From: Nostoc sp. FACHB-973
GTDB lineage: Bacteria; Cyanobacteriota; Cyanobacteriia; Cyanobacteriales; Nostocaceae
Length of the DNA: 64,000 bases
Reading direction: 5' to 3'
Assembly (NCBI RefSeq): GCF_014698115.1
Contig: NZ_JACJSJ010000003.1
Location: forward strand, 1 to 64,000
A model generated the notes under the pieces. It saw only the letters and a program-made list of their open reading frames with translations, was not told the DNA's origin and did not search any database. Below are positions 27,024-35,810 of this stretch, one piece after another. Numbering within the stretch: the first letter of the stretch is position 1; every line of letters starts with the position of its first letter. The translations under genes were made by a program, and so were the position numbers.

Positions 27024-28199
27024 ATGAGAATAGCAGTTGCTAAAGAAATTGAAGTTTGTGAACGTCGTGTGGCATTAATTCCTGACATCGTTGCCCGATT
27101 GGTAAAACAAGGTTTGGAAGTTTGGGTAGAATCGGGTGCAGGAGAGCGATCTTTTTTCAGCGATCCTGCCTATGAAGCAGCAGGAGCCACAATAATCAGC
27201 GATTCTGTCAAATTATGGAGCGAAGCAGACATTCTGCTGAAAGTTAGCCCTCCCCAAGAACGAGAAGATGGACGCTCAGAAATTGATTTGTTAAAGGAAG
27301 GAGCTGTATTAGTCAGTTTCCTGAATCCCTTGGGAAATCCCGTGGTGGCGCAGCAATTGGCAAATCGCAAAGTCACAGCCTTGAGTATGGAAATGATCCC
27401 CCGTACCACCAGGGCGCAAAGTATGGACGCTTTGTCCTCGCAAGCTTCATTAGCAGGTTACAAAGCAGTATTGATTGCCGCAGCTGCATTACCGAAATAT
27501 TTCCCAATGCTGACAACAGCCGCAGGCACCATCGCCCCAGCTAAAGTATTTATTATGGGTGCTGGTGTGGCTGGATTGCAAGCGATCGCCACCGCCAGAC
27601 GCTTGGGAGCAGTGGTAGAAGCCTTTGATATTCGTCCCGCCGTCAAAGAAGAAGTGCAAAGCTTAGGGGCAAAATTCGTCGAAGTCAAACTCGAAGAAGA
27701 AACCGTCGCCGCAGGTGGTTACGCCAAAGAAATTTCTGAGGCTAGCAAACAACGTACCCAAGAAGTTGTCGCCGAACACGTCAAAAATTCTGATGTGGTG
27801 ATTACCACCGCCCAAGTACCTGGAAGACAAGCACCACGGCTAGTTACAGAAGAAATGGTGGCACAGATGAAACCCGGTTCAGTAATTGTAGATTTAGCCG
27901 CTGAACAAGGTGGTAACTGCGCCTGCACCGAACCCGGTAAAGATATTGTGTGGAATGGCGTGACAATTATCGGCCCGATAAATCTACCATCTTCAATGCC
28001 AGTCCACGCCAGCCAATTATATTCCAAGAACGTAACATCGCTGATTCAACTGTTGATTAACAAAGAGAAAGCTTTGCAGGTGGACTTTGGCGACGACATC
28101 GTAGATGCAGCTTGCGTTACCCACGCCGGAGAAATTCGCAATCAACGAGTACGGGATGCACTACAAGCTTTGAATAGTCAACAACCGGCGGTTAATTAG
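27024..28199 (+). CDS. pntAA: NAD(P) transhydrogenase subunit alpha part 1
   Basis: The start ATG 27024 follows TTCAGGAGATTTC; the frame is open from 26988 but upstream codons are not conserved-looking. The 391-residue protein begins MRIAVAKEIEVCERRVALIP and has the NAD-binding fold GAGVAGLQAIATARRLGAVVEAFDIR-type near 180-205. It also has the transhydrogenase RQD-loop region (TTAQVPGRQAPRL) and WNGVTIIGPINLPS. It binds NADH in the three-subunit proton-translocating transhydrogenase that moves hydride to NADP in the thylakoid or plasma membrane. Confidence 0.95.
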   Translation: MRIAVAKEIEVCERRVALIPDIVARLVKQGLEVWVESGAGERSFFSDPAYEAAGATIISDSVKLWSEADILLKVSPPQEREDGRSEIDLLKEGAVLVSFLNPLGNPVVAQQLANRKVTALSMEMIPRTTRAQSMDALSSQASLAGYKAVLIAAAALPKYFPMLTTAAGTIAPAKVFIMGAGVAGLQAIATARRLGAVVEAFDIRPAVKEEVQSLGAKFVEVKLEEETVAAGGYAKEISEASKQRTQEVVAEHVKNSDVVITTAQVPGRQAPRLVTEEMVAQMKPGSVIVDLAAEQGGNCACTEPGKDIVWNGVTIIGPINLPSSMPVHASQLYSKNVTSLIQLLINKEKALQVDFGDDIVDAACVTHAGEIRNQRVRDALQALNSQQPAVN

Positions 28200-28211
28200 G
28201 GACTGGGGGGT

Positions 28212-28290
28212 AATAATTTTAGATTTTGGATTTTAGATTTTGGATTAAATTTCAATCTAAAATCCAAAATCTAAAATCCAAAATCGAATC
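28212..28290. repeat. inverted GATTTTG/CAAAATC repeat inside the pnt operon
   Basis: The left arm is a run of ATTTTGGATTTTAGATTTTG. The right arm is AATCTAAAATCCAAAATCTA. Together they can form a long stem of about 28 bp between pntAA and pntAB. It may tune relative expression of the operon. Similar pairs occur at 18028-18215 and 40863-41040. Confidence 0.8.
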
Positions 28291-28324
28291 GCCCTATGCC
28301 CATTTACAAGAGGAGTTTTATTTC

Positions 28325-28618
28325 ATGACAGAGGCATTACTTGCTGCTTTGTTTGTATTTGTTCTGGCGTCTTTTATCGGCTTTGAAGTCATCAACAAAA
28401 TACCACCGACGCTACACACACCTTTAATGTCAGGCTCAAACGCCATTTCTGGCATTTCGGTACTTGGGGCAATTGTGGCCTCAGGTGCGAGAGAAACAAG
28501 TGTGTCAGTGATTCTCGGTTTAATTGCTGTGGTATTGGCTACAGTCAACGTTGTCGGTGGCTTTCTAGTTACAGACAGAATGCTGCAAATGTTCAAGAAG
28601 AAGGAGATTAAGGCGTGA
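28325..28618 (+). CDS. pntAB: NAD(P) transhydrogenase subunit alpha part 2 (membrane)
   Basis: I take ATG 28325, which has AAGAGGAG ten bases upstream; the longer open frame from 28226 translates the repeat and is not real. The 97-residue product has three membrane helices and ends in MLQMFKKKEIKA. A helix motif 'HTPLMSGSNAISG' is the conserved transhydrogenase dII segment. It forms part of the proton channel with PntB. The stop overlaps the pntB GTG start by four bases. Confidence 0.93.
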   Translation: MTEALLAALFVFVLASFIGFEVINKIPPTLHTPLMSGSNAISGISVLGAIVASGARETSVSVILGLIAVVLATVNVVGGFLVTDRMLQMFKKKEIKA

Positions 28619-30021
28619 GCGACTTTTTACCAACTGGCATTCAGCTGACATATTTAGTCGCTGCATCCTTATTCATTTTTGGTTTGAAAAAGCTGGGTTC
28701 ACCAGCGACAGCACGGAATGGTAATGTCATCGCAGCGGTGGGGATGCTGCTGGCAATTGTGGCAACAATGCTGGATCAGCATGTGTTGAACTATGAAATG
28801 ATTTTGTTAGGCTTGGCTATTGGATCGGGAATTGGTGCGATCGTTGCCTACAAAGTCCAAATGACGGAAATGCCCCAAATGGTGGGTTTACTCAACGGTT
28901 TGGGCGGTGCGGCTTCGGCATTAGTCGCCGTTGCCGAATTCTGGCGGTTATTGGATTCTGGCGCACCCGTACCCCTAGATGTCAACATTTCCATGCTGTT
29001 GGACGTGTTAATCGGTGGTGTTACCTTCACGGGTAGTTTTCTCGCCTTTGCCAAATTGCAAGGTTTAATCAGCGGTTCCCCCATTACATTTCCATTCCAG
29101 CAACCATTTAACCTGGTGCTTCTGGCTGCTTACGTAACTGGCAGTGTTTACTTAATCATCACACCAGATAGCCTACCCATATTCTTGGGAGTAGTTGCTG
29201 TTTCCTTAGTGCTGGGTGTGATGTTCGTCATCCCCATTGGTGGTGGCGATATGCCGGTGGTAATTTCACTGTTGAACTCATTGTCAGGTGTGGCGGCTGC
29301 TGCTGCTGGTTTTGTGGTGATGAACAATATGTTAATCATCGCCGGGGCGTTGGTGGGAGCCTCTGGTTTAATCCTCACCGAAATTATGTGTAAGGCGATG
29401 AACCGCTCCCTCTTCAGTGTGCTGTTCAGCGCTTTTGGTACAGGTTCTACTGCTGGCGGTGGTGCTGCTGGTGGTGGTGCAACAGATCAAACTGTCCGCA
29501 GTATCGATCCCGAAGAAGGCGCGATGATGTTGGGTTATGCTCGTTCTGTGGTAATTGTACCTGGTTATGGGATGGCAGTTGCCCAAGCACAACATAGCGT
29601 CCGCGAATTGTCAGATCAGTTAGAAAAAATGGGCGTAGATGTCAAGTATGCTATTCACCCCGTTGCTGGAAGAATGCCGGGGCATATGAATGTGTTGTTG
29701 GCTGAGGCGAATGTGCCTTATACCCAGTTGTACGACATGGATGATATTAATCCCCAGTTTGAACAAGCTGATGTGGCTTTGGTGATTGGGGCAAATGATG
29801 TGGTAAATCCAGCGGCGCGGAGTGATACAAATAGCCCGATTTATGGTATGCCAATTTTGGAAGTAGATCGGGCGAAGCAGACAATTGTAATTAAGCGCGG
29901 GATGAGTACGGGTTTTGCCGGTGTAGATAATGAGTTGTTCTACAAGGATAAAACTACGATGCTTTTTGGTAGCGCGAAAGATATGGTGTCGAAGTTGGTT
30001 TCGGAAGTGAAGCAACTTTAA
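28615..30021 (+). CDS. pntB: NAD(P) transhydrogenase subunit beta
   Basis: The 468-residue protein starts with GTG 28615, overlapping the previous stop. Residues 1-270 form about eight to nine membrane helices of dII, with GLNGLGGAASALVAV and the GGDMPVVISLLNS segment. Residues about 295-468 are the NADP-binding dIII domain (VPGYGMAVAQAQH, PVAGRMPGHMNVLLAEA, IGANDVVNPAA). It completes the transhydrogenase, which couples proton flow to making NADPH. A rho-independent terminator follows. Confidence 0.96.
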   Translation: MSDFLPTGIQLTYLVAASLFIFGLKKLGSPATARNGNVIAAVGMLLAIVATMLDQHVLNYEMILLGLAIGSGIGAIVAYKVQMTEMPQMVGLLNGLGGAASALVAVAEFWRLLDSGAPVPLDVNISMLLDVLIGGVTFTGSFLAFAKLQGLISGSPITFPFQQPFNLVLLAAYVTGSVYLIITPDSLPIFLGVVAVSLVLGVMFVIPIGGGDMPVVISLLNSLSGVAAAAAGFVVMNNMLIIAGALVGASGLILTEIMCKAMNRSLFSVLFSAFGTGSTAGGGAAGGGATDQTVRSIDPEEGAMMLGYARSVVIVPGYGMAVAQAQHSVRELSDQLEKMGVDVKYAIHPVAGRMPGHMNVLLAEANVPYTQLYDMDDINPQFEQADVALVIGANDVVNPAARSDTNSPIYGMPILEVDRAKQTIVIKRGMSTGFAGVDNELFYKDKTTMLFGSAKDMVSKLVSEVKQL

Positions 30022-30045
30022 CGAACCGCGAATAATTTAGAGTTG

Positions 30046-30087
30046 GCTTGCCTTGGAGCTTGTGATGCTTCTGAGGCAAGCTTTTTT
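30046..30087 (+). terminator. rho-independent terminator of the pnt operon
   Basis: GCTTGCCT (30046-30053) pairs with AGGCAAGC (30074-30081), followed by six T residues. It lies 24 bases past the pntB stop. Confidence 0.85.
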
Positions 30088-30180
30088 GATAAGACTTAGG
30101 TGAGTAAGTAGGTCAACTTAATTAACCCTCTTTTGTCACTCTCGGAAAACAATAATCTCAGCCAAATTCTGAGACCTGAC

Positions 30181-30795
30181 GGGGTGACAAGGAGTCTGGA
30201 AGGACTGGTATATCGAGATGTGGCGGTTGTGCGGTAGAAAAAGATAGGTCAAGTATTGTCAACAAGACCTATCTCATGAAAATGCTGCCTGAATTCTACC
30301 AAAATTGCTTTCAAAATTTACTAACACCCACGCAGTACATGATGCTGCAAATCTTGGTAATGCTATTACAATTTCATAAAACAGTCACGATTGAAAAACT
30401 GGCAACAGTATTTCCACAACCTATACTCTTTGAAAGCAGACGTAAAAGTATTCAAAGATTTTTACTGCTACCACAACTATCGATTCAGTGTCTTTGGTTT
30501 CCTGTAGTGAAGTATTGGGTAAAAAATCGTTAGATTAAAAAAGGGAAACAATTAATATTTGCGATTGATAGGACGCAGTGGCGGGAGTATAATATTTTTA
30601 TTATCAGCTTAATTGAAGACAAACGGCGCATTTTGGATTGGTTCATACGGTTATTTATGGGTAGGTGCAATGGAATTTTGGTCAGATTTGGCGATCGCTC
30701 TTATGGGAAAAAAGCCCAATAAGCTACCTCATTTTCAGCAAAGGCGAAGCGCTATGACGCTTATTCAGTAAGCATTATAGCCTCACTGTCACCCC
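30181..30795 (+). mobile_element. internally deleted IS4-like insertion element
   Basis: Nine-base terminal inverted repeats GGGGTGACA occur at 30181-30189 and, inverted, at 30787-30795. Between them is a degenerate IS4-type transposase and a leader hairpin (AGATAGGTC...GACCTATCT, 30242-30275) of the kind that blocks incoming transcription in IS elements. At about 615 bp the element is far shorter than a working IS4 member. No target duplication is evident. Its right end touches the stop of a truncated cation efflux gene. Confidence 0.6.
30276..30726 (+). pseudogene. degenerate IS4 family transposase
   Basis: An 85-codon frame starts at 30276 (MKMLPEFYQNCFQNLLTPTQ) and ends at TAG 30531-30533. 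The same frame then continues with QLIFAIDRTQWREYN, FIISLIEDKRR and DWFIRLFMG, a recognisable IS4 catalytic segment with the first Asp. It stops again near 30724. The rest of the DDE domain is missing. One stop codon plus a large deletion make it inactive. Confidence 0.8.
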
Positions 30796-31392
30796 TTAAG
30801 GTTGATTTGATGTTCCGAAGAACAACAAAACTGCCAGAAGCAAAGCAGCTATAATGACGCCAACAGAACTAGCAGTATCGGCGATGATATGAAGCAAAGC
30901 TCCCCGCAGGTTTAAGTCGTCGTGAGTGTGGGGATGAAGCAAAGTAATATTAAGCAAATTGACGATTAAACCTAACACGGCAACTCCTAACATCGGTAAG
31001 CCCAAAATGGTTGCTGGATGTTGCCAGCGTTGAATAGCTTCCCATGTGATAAAAGTAGCGATCGCTAGCAAACCTAATCCATTCAATAAAGCTGCTAAAA
31101 CTTCGAGCCGCTGATGTCCAAATGTTGCTTTATTTTTAGCTGGTTGCTGTTCTAAAAAACTGGCAAGTAGCGATATTGCTATGGCTGTAATATCTGATAA
31201 AACGTGTCCTGCATCTGCCTGTAAAGATAAACTTTGACTCCACAAACCTACACTCCACTTAGCAACAAAAAAAACAGCAAGTAAACCTACTGTTTTATCT
31301 TTTGATATTCTATTAATGCAGGTACTAAACATCTTTCTGATGCACAATATGTCTCTAGGAATATATATTGAATAATCTTTTTTACTAGACAT
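30796..31392 (-). pseudogene. truncated cation diffusion facilitator (CzcD-like)
   Basis: The 198-residue product has the CDF signature: LSLQADAGHVLSDITAIAISL in helix 2 (metal site HxxxD type), then FGHQRLEVLAALLNG, VNLLNITLLHPHTHDDLNLRGALLHIIADTASSVGVI. It covers helices 1 to about 6. It breaks off in the sixth helix (LLAVLLFFGTSNQP), exactly beside the terminal repeat of the IS4-like element at 30795. The cytosolic C-terminal dimer domain, usually about 90 more residues, is absent. The protein is probably non-functional, though a folded membrane fragment cannot be excluded. Confidence 0.75.
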
Positions 31393-31910
31393 CTTTTTTA
31401 TCTCACGTAGAGGCGCAGATAAGAGAACGCAAAGAAAGACTTTTGCAAGAGGTCTAATATAGTTTGGTGAATCATTTTCATCTGAATTTCATGAGAATTT
31501 GTCAGCAACAAAAATGTTACTAATGACAAGGACTAAGAGGCTATTTATAAAGTAAAAATAAAATTCTTTTAGGGTGTGTTAGGTGCATATTTCAATATGA
31601 TTTGTCACGAAAAATATGACATAAGTGCCTAACGCACCGTCTGATGTGGCGGTGCGTTAGGCTAAAGCCGTAACACACCCTACTTAAGATTTACTTTATA
31701 AATGGTCTCTATAGTCAGAGGTTTGAAACCTTTTTGTGCTGAGTAGATCAGTGGAATTTTTAGTTCACAGTAAATTTATATATACGTGACAAGCTTAAAG
31801 ACTTTATAAAAATAATCTTTTGTTTGATATTTCTTAACCTCTACACAGTGATTCAAAGTTTATTTAAGTGAAATTACAGAATTATTCGTTTTTGAGCTTT
31901 GGAGTATTTT
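31393..31910. other. intergenic region with MITE
   Basis: This region is non-coding. It carries a 173-bp inverted repeat element (31537-31709) and the promoter region of the PEP-CTERM gene. It is AT-rich otherwise. Confidence 0.55.
31537..31709. mobile_element. MITE-like element, ATTTATAAAGTAAA ends
   Basis: The outer terminal inverted repeats are GAGGCTATTTATAAAGTAAA (31537-31556) and its inverse TTTACTTTATAAATGGTCTC (31690-31709). The inner TAGGGTGTGTTA/TAACACACCCTA arms resemble those in the element at 5496-5645. It lacks coding capacity. Confidence 0.7.
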
Positions 31911-32471
31911 GTGATCAAACTAGCTAAAAATATTAGTATTGCTGCTTTTGCAGTTGCCATCTCGGTTGCTGCTGCTAAACCAACACAAGCTGCCTTGGTT
32001 AATTACGGTTTCAGCGTGAATGCGACATCTGGCGATAATCCTGGTCAATATTTTGGCTCTTTTCAGTATGATGATTCCACCTTAACCGGGATAGGTGACG
32101 AAACTTTAGGGGTTAGCAATGGATTATCCATTTTGTTCGACTACTTGGGTACTCAGTATACAGAGGCGAGTGATTTTGATTACCCAGTATCTCCTGTAGT
32201 CAGCTTTGCAAATGGTAACCTGTCAGGACTGAGCTATTTAGTTGAAGATCAGTTTTTTATTGGTGAAGATCCGGGTAATCCAAATACAGGAGGAACAAAA
32301 TTTTATAGCATTCTCAGTGCTGACTTATTGTCTACAACAGAGGTGGGTACAGTGACCTACACTAAGAGTACACCAGTACCAGAACCGATGACTGTTGGTG
32401 GTATGGCGATCGCCACTGCTATGGCCTTAGGGATGAAGCGCAAGAAAAAAGCATTTGGAGTCACAAACTAG
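31911..32471 (+). CDS. PEP-CTERM sorting domain protein
   Basis: I use GTG 31911, with GGAG at 31901-31904, over a TTG at 31899. The product has a signal peptide cut after about TQA (residue 25). A beta-rich body follows (GFSVNATSGDNPGQYFGSF). A C-terminal PEP-CTERM signal reads PVPEPMTVGGMA, then a hydrophobic stretch and MKRKKKA. Such proteins are exported and processed by exosortase, ending on the surface or in the matrix. The gene converges with the phoX gene, with a hairpin between. Confidence 0.85.
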   Translation: MIKLAKNISIAAFAVAISVAAAKPTQAALVNYGFSVNATSGDNPGQYFGSFQYDDSTLTGIGDETLGVSNGLSILFDYLGTQYTEASDFDYPVSPVVSFANGNLSGLSYLVEDQFFIGEDPGNPNTGGTKFYSILSADLLSTTEVGTVTYTKSTPVPEPMTVGGMAIATAMALGMKRKKKAFGVTN

Positions 32472-32490
32472 AGTCAACGTGAAAATCAAT

Positions 32491-32519
32491 GTAGAGACGT
32501 TATTATTTAACGCCTCTAC
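32491..32519. terminator. hairpin between convergent genes
   Basis: GTAGAGACGTTA and TAACGCCTCTAC pair at 11 of 12 positions. It lies between the PEP-CTERM stop and the phoX stop and could terminate both. It is a member of the GTAGAGACG repeat family seen also at 48629 and 54031. Confidence 0.5.
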
Positions 32520-32529
32520 ACTCATATTT

Positions 32530-34890
32530 CTAAGTAAAATTACCAGTAGGATTCTTGCGTTTGATGGCAATCACAGATGGTTTGGGAAGACCTTGAGGTT
32601 GACCCTTACCACCGTCAGCGGTTGGGATGTTACTTGGCCAACTACTGCCACGAGGTACAGTGCGAGCCTGATTGAATGTAGTACCATTCAAATCGAGTAA
32701 TTCAATATCCCGACTCAGTATTGTTCCGTCATTAATCGGACAATTTTCACCTGGATGCTGTACGGAAATAATTAAAGTATCTCCCACAAAAGTTGGGCCG
32801 GTCATCTCACAACGTACTGGTCCATGAGCAAAAGGTATTAACTTTCCGGCATCAGTACCAGTAGTAGGAATGTAGAATAGCCAGTTATTACCAAAAACTC
32901 CGGTAAAGGAAGAAACATTGCCAGCAACTCCATGATTGATGGTAGACGGAGTTCCGGCAGCACCAAGCCCAAAACCATTGTGAGTGTCGGTAGACATATC
33001 CGTGACACCCCAAATATTGGCTTTATTATCGAAGACTAGGTTATCTACATTGGCAAAACCAGTACCAGAAATAGATCCGGCTTCTCCACCTTGGGCAAAT
33101 CTCTGCCAACGGAAGGTTAGACCTGTACCATCGGCACTATCTTCAATAATCTTGTACAATCCCCCTGATTGTTGAGTTGCGTTAGGGTCTGTACTTAACT
33201 TGGCAACCTGGAAAATGCGGGAATCTGGATAACCGTCGCTTCCTGGCGCACCATCAGTATAAGCAATGAACACTTCTTTGGTGGTCGGATGCACTTCCAA
33301 ATCTTCTGGACGTGCGGTGGGGGTGCCGCCGGCCAAGTTGGCTGCTAAGAAAGCATCAGCGAGGATAGCACCTTGGGAAGTGTAGAAATCAGATAGCTTC
33401 TTACCTTGATAAGCAGGTAGTCTCTCTGCTTCATTGGTGCGATCGACTGGGAGGGAACCACCATCTGTAGTTTGGCCTGCAACACCATTGCGTTTTGGTA
33501 GGGGTAAAAGACCATTTCTTTGAGCCGAACCCAAAGCGGCAAACTCTACAGAAGAAATCACCGATGGGGAAATGGGATTGGTGGGACTGTTTAAATTTAA
33601 CGGTATCCATTGACCCGTACCATTTGGATTGTAACGGGCGACATATAAAGTACCACTTTCCCACAAACTGCTGTTGGCTTTACTGGTTGGCGAAGAAATC
33701 ACACCTGCACTGACAAATTTCCAGGTGTGTCCCCCACGTCTGTCATCTCCCATGTAGGCGATTAATGGTTTCTTAGCTTCCGCACGAATGGCGACGTTTT
33801 CATGGCGGAAACGACCCAACCAGGTATGTTTACGAGGGCGGAAATTGGGATTAACGGGGTCAATTTCCACAATCCAACCGTATTTTTCCCCAACTAAACC
33901 GAAGGTCTTACCAGTAGTACCATCGGTGTAACCTGTTTGAGTACCATTAGGGGTGACCGATTCTGTGACACCAACGAAAAATGCCGTACTTCCTTGAAAG
34001 TTTTCTTCACCACTTAAAATAGTTCCCCAAGGAGTTGTACCGCCAGAACAGTTATAGGCAGTGCCAATAATTTTGTCACCTAGTCCATCGGAAGAGAGGT
34101 TAAATACTTGAGTTGCAGCTGGGCCAGTTCCGATTAAATAGTTTTGGTCACCTTTCTGGTGGCTGCGACTTCCCCAAGAAGTGACATTTTTATATTCATC
34201 ACTCCTTTGGCTATTAATTCCCAACCCAGAAAGACCATGAAGGCGACGATTTCTCGCATCACCTTTGACCACAGCATAACGGTTATTAGAATTCCGGTTG
34301 GAGATCCGGACGATTGAACCGCCTAAGTTATATAAAGCTTCCCCGTCAAATTCAAGACCTCTGGTGGTAGGTAAAGCCCAGCCAATTACTGATTCAAAGG
34401 CCGTAGGGAATCCTTTAACATCAGCTGGAGTTTCTGGTACTAGATCGGCAAAAGGAAAACTGACGTATTCGTGATTGACCCACAAATAACCTGCGTCATT
34501 GGTTCTGCCAAGGGGAATAAAGCCTGTATAATCACAGTTGTAGCCAAAATAATCATCGTTATTAGGAAATACGCGATCGCCCCAGCTGACAATTACATAA
34601 CGTTCGTACTCTGGTGGCACCACCACATCATCAAGTACGTTGTAGCTATTTAACTTCGCATTTGCAGATGCATTGAGTACCTGTCCCTGACCAATTCCCG
34701 TCGGCAAGAAACTTTTCTGGTGTTGATAAACAGGTAGCGGATGGGGTAAGCGCACTGGTGTAAAGCTCAGTGGCGTATTGTTTGCTCCTGCAACACTAGA
34801 AATACCATCTAGAATGGTGTCTCCCAACACAGCAGCACCAGCACTGCCAGCAAAAAAGATTAAAATTTGTCTGCGACTGAATGTAGACAT
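32530..34890 (-). CDS. phoX: PhoX family alkaline phosphatase, copy 1
   Basis: I take ATG 34890 (AGAGGACA upstream), 786 residues. The N-terminus SRRQILIFFAGSAGA is a twin-arginine (Tat) signal, expected for PhoX enzymes, which fold with Ca and Fe cofactors in the cytosol. Conserved PhoX/DUF839 segments include LVNHEYVSFPF, SGEENFQG, YGWIVEIDP, RHENVA, AYMGDDRRGGH and RPEDLEVHP. These enzymes release phosphate from esters outside the cell when phosphate is scarce. A near-identical paralogue lies at 35811-38150, same strand, with a small gene between. No definite Pho box was proven upstream. Confidence 0.9.
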   Translation of the reverse strand: MSTFSRRQILIFFAGSAGAAVLGDTILDGISSVAGANNTPLSFTPVRLPHPLPVYQHQKSFLPTGIGQGQVLNASANAKLNSYNVLDDVVVPPEYERYVIVSWGDRVFPNNDDYFGYNCDYTGFIPLGRTNDAGYLWVNHEYVSFPFADLVPETPADVKGFPTAFESVIGWALPTTRGLEFDGEALYNLGGSIVRISNRNSNNRYAVVKGDARNRRLHGLSGLGINSQRSDEYKNVTSWGSRSHQKGDQNYLIGTGPAATQVFNLSSDGLGDKIIGTAYNCSGGTTPWGTILSGEENFQGSTAFFVGVTESVTPNGTQTGYTDGTTGKTFGLVGEKYGWIVEIDPVNPNFRPRKHTWLGRFRHENVAIRAEAKKPLIAYMGDDRRGGHTWKFVSAGVISSPTSKANSSLWESGTLYVARYNPNGTGQWIPLNLNSPTNPISPSVISSVEFAALGSAQRNGLLPLPKRNGVAGQTTDGGSLPVDRTNEAERLPAYQGKKLSDFYTSQGAILADAFLAANLAGGTPTARPEDLEVHPTTKEVFIAYTDGAPGSDGYPDSRIFQVAKLSTDPNATQQSGGLYKIIEDSADGTGLTFRWQRFAQGGEAGSISGTGFANVDNLVFDNKANIWGVTDMSTDTHNGFGLGAAGTPSTINHGVAGNVSSFTGVFGNNWLFYIPTTGTDAGKLIPFAHGPVRCEMTGPTFVGDTLIISVQHPGENCPINDGTILSRDIELLDLNGTTFNQARTVPRGSSWPSNIPTADGGKGQPQGLPKPSVIAIKRKNPTGNFT

Positions 34891-35387
34891 CAAACTGTCC
34901 TCTCTTGCGACATAAAAAATCTCGTAAAGGCAAATCTTGATTACTGACAGAAAAAGCCATCAATTCTTGACGTGAAATGCCATAGATTTTGAATAGTTAC
35001 TAACCTGTTGTTAACAAAAGCTTGTTTGCAATTTAGGTCACTTAACTAGACAAAAATTTTTAAGTTTGTCATACAATCTAATGAGCCAAAATTAACGCCA
35101 GGTTATATCTTGATTAATGGAGATTTATTCTCTACTTGACTTACACATAGGAAATTTCAAAATCAGAAGTCAGAATACAAAATCAGCCCAGGGATGAATC
35201 CACTAGGCAATAAATTTCACTGACGACAACCACATTATTTGTCAAAACGTTGATGAAAAATCGGTTTGCCAAAAATCAGTTATAAACTTTTTGCTCTAAT
35301 TCTTGTAAAAGAACACTTGGATGGTAACTGGGACATACTGTACTTGTCCCAGGTGATGTGTGAAAATTTTGAAAACTGGAGATAACT
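34891..35387. other. intergenic region between phoX and a small gene
   Basis: No gene is visible. It is AT-rich, with possible TTAAC/GTTAG motifs near 35000-35015 that could be Pho-box-like, and a stem-loop at 35328-35352. Confidence 0.5.
35328..35352 (+). promoter_or_regulatory. stem-loop or operator upstream of 35388 gene
   Basis: CTGGGACA (35328-35335) and TGTCCCAG (35345-35352) form an 8-bp perfect stem with a 9-base loop, 36 bases before the start. It could be a regulator site or a leader hairpin. Confidence 0.4.
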
Positions 35388-35717
35388 ATGCAAGCTATAC
35401 AAACGCAAGAATTAACACTAGAACGAGTCAATGAAGCTGTTGCTGCAATTCTGAATGTTTTGGGAACTCCTGAAAATGATTTACACCTTCATGCTTTATC
35501 TGCCTTTCGTAGCGGCGATTATCAGACTGTAAAACGACTGGCTTCGACTAATTTATCTGATTCTTATGTTAAGTCACTCGGCTACTTGGGTGGTGCGCTG
35601 AAATTAACACCTAACACAGACACTATCTTAGCGGAGTCTGCACGGGCGGCGGCTGACTTTGTAAAAGAAAGAACATTGAAACAGTTAGGAGATGCGTTGG
35701 CGCAAGCCTTGTCGTAG
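35388..35717 (+). CDS. hypothetical protein, 109 aa
   Basis: The product starts MQAIQTQELTLERVNEAVAA and is mostly helical, with HALSAFRSGDYQTVKRLAS and a C-terminal ADFVKERTLKQLGDALAQALS. It has no signal peptide, membrane segment or cysteines. A decent GGAG-like site lies upstream. It runs rightward between two leftward phoX genes. It is followed by a HIP1 hairpin before the second phoX stop. I do not recognise the family. Presence between phosphate genes does not by itself show a related role. Confidence 0.65.
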   Translation: MQAIQTQELTLERVNEAVAAILNVLGTPENDLHLHALSAFRSGDYQTVKRLASTNLSDSYVKSLGYLGGALKLTPNTDTILAESARAAADFVKERTLKQLGDALAQALS

Positions 35718-35761
35718 ACATCGCTGCTGCACTCAACTAACAATTTTTCACTCATAGGAAA

Positions 35762-35791
35762 AGGCGATCCAGACTGAGACTGCGATCGCCC
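35762..35791. terminator. HIP1 hairpin between convergent genes
   Basis: GGCGATC (35763-35769) and GATCGCC (35784-35790) pair around a 14-base loop. It lies between the rightward small gene and the leftward second phoX gene. Confidence 0.4.
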
Positions 35792-35810
35792 TTAATGTTT
35801 TGCTAATCCC

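Noticed and set aside
28226-28324. N-terminal extension of pntAB
   Set aside because: It translates the GATTTTG repeat; ATG 28325 has a strong ribosome site.
34950-35020. Pho box upstream of phoX copy 1
   Set aside because: TTAAC and GTTAG half-sites are present but spacing and number do not meet a clear Pho box.
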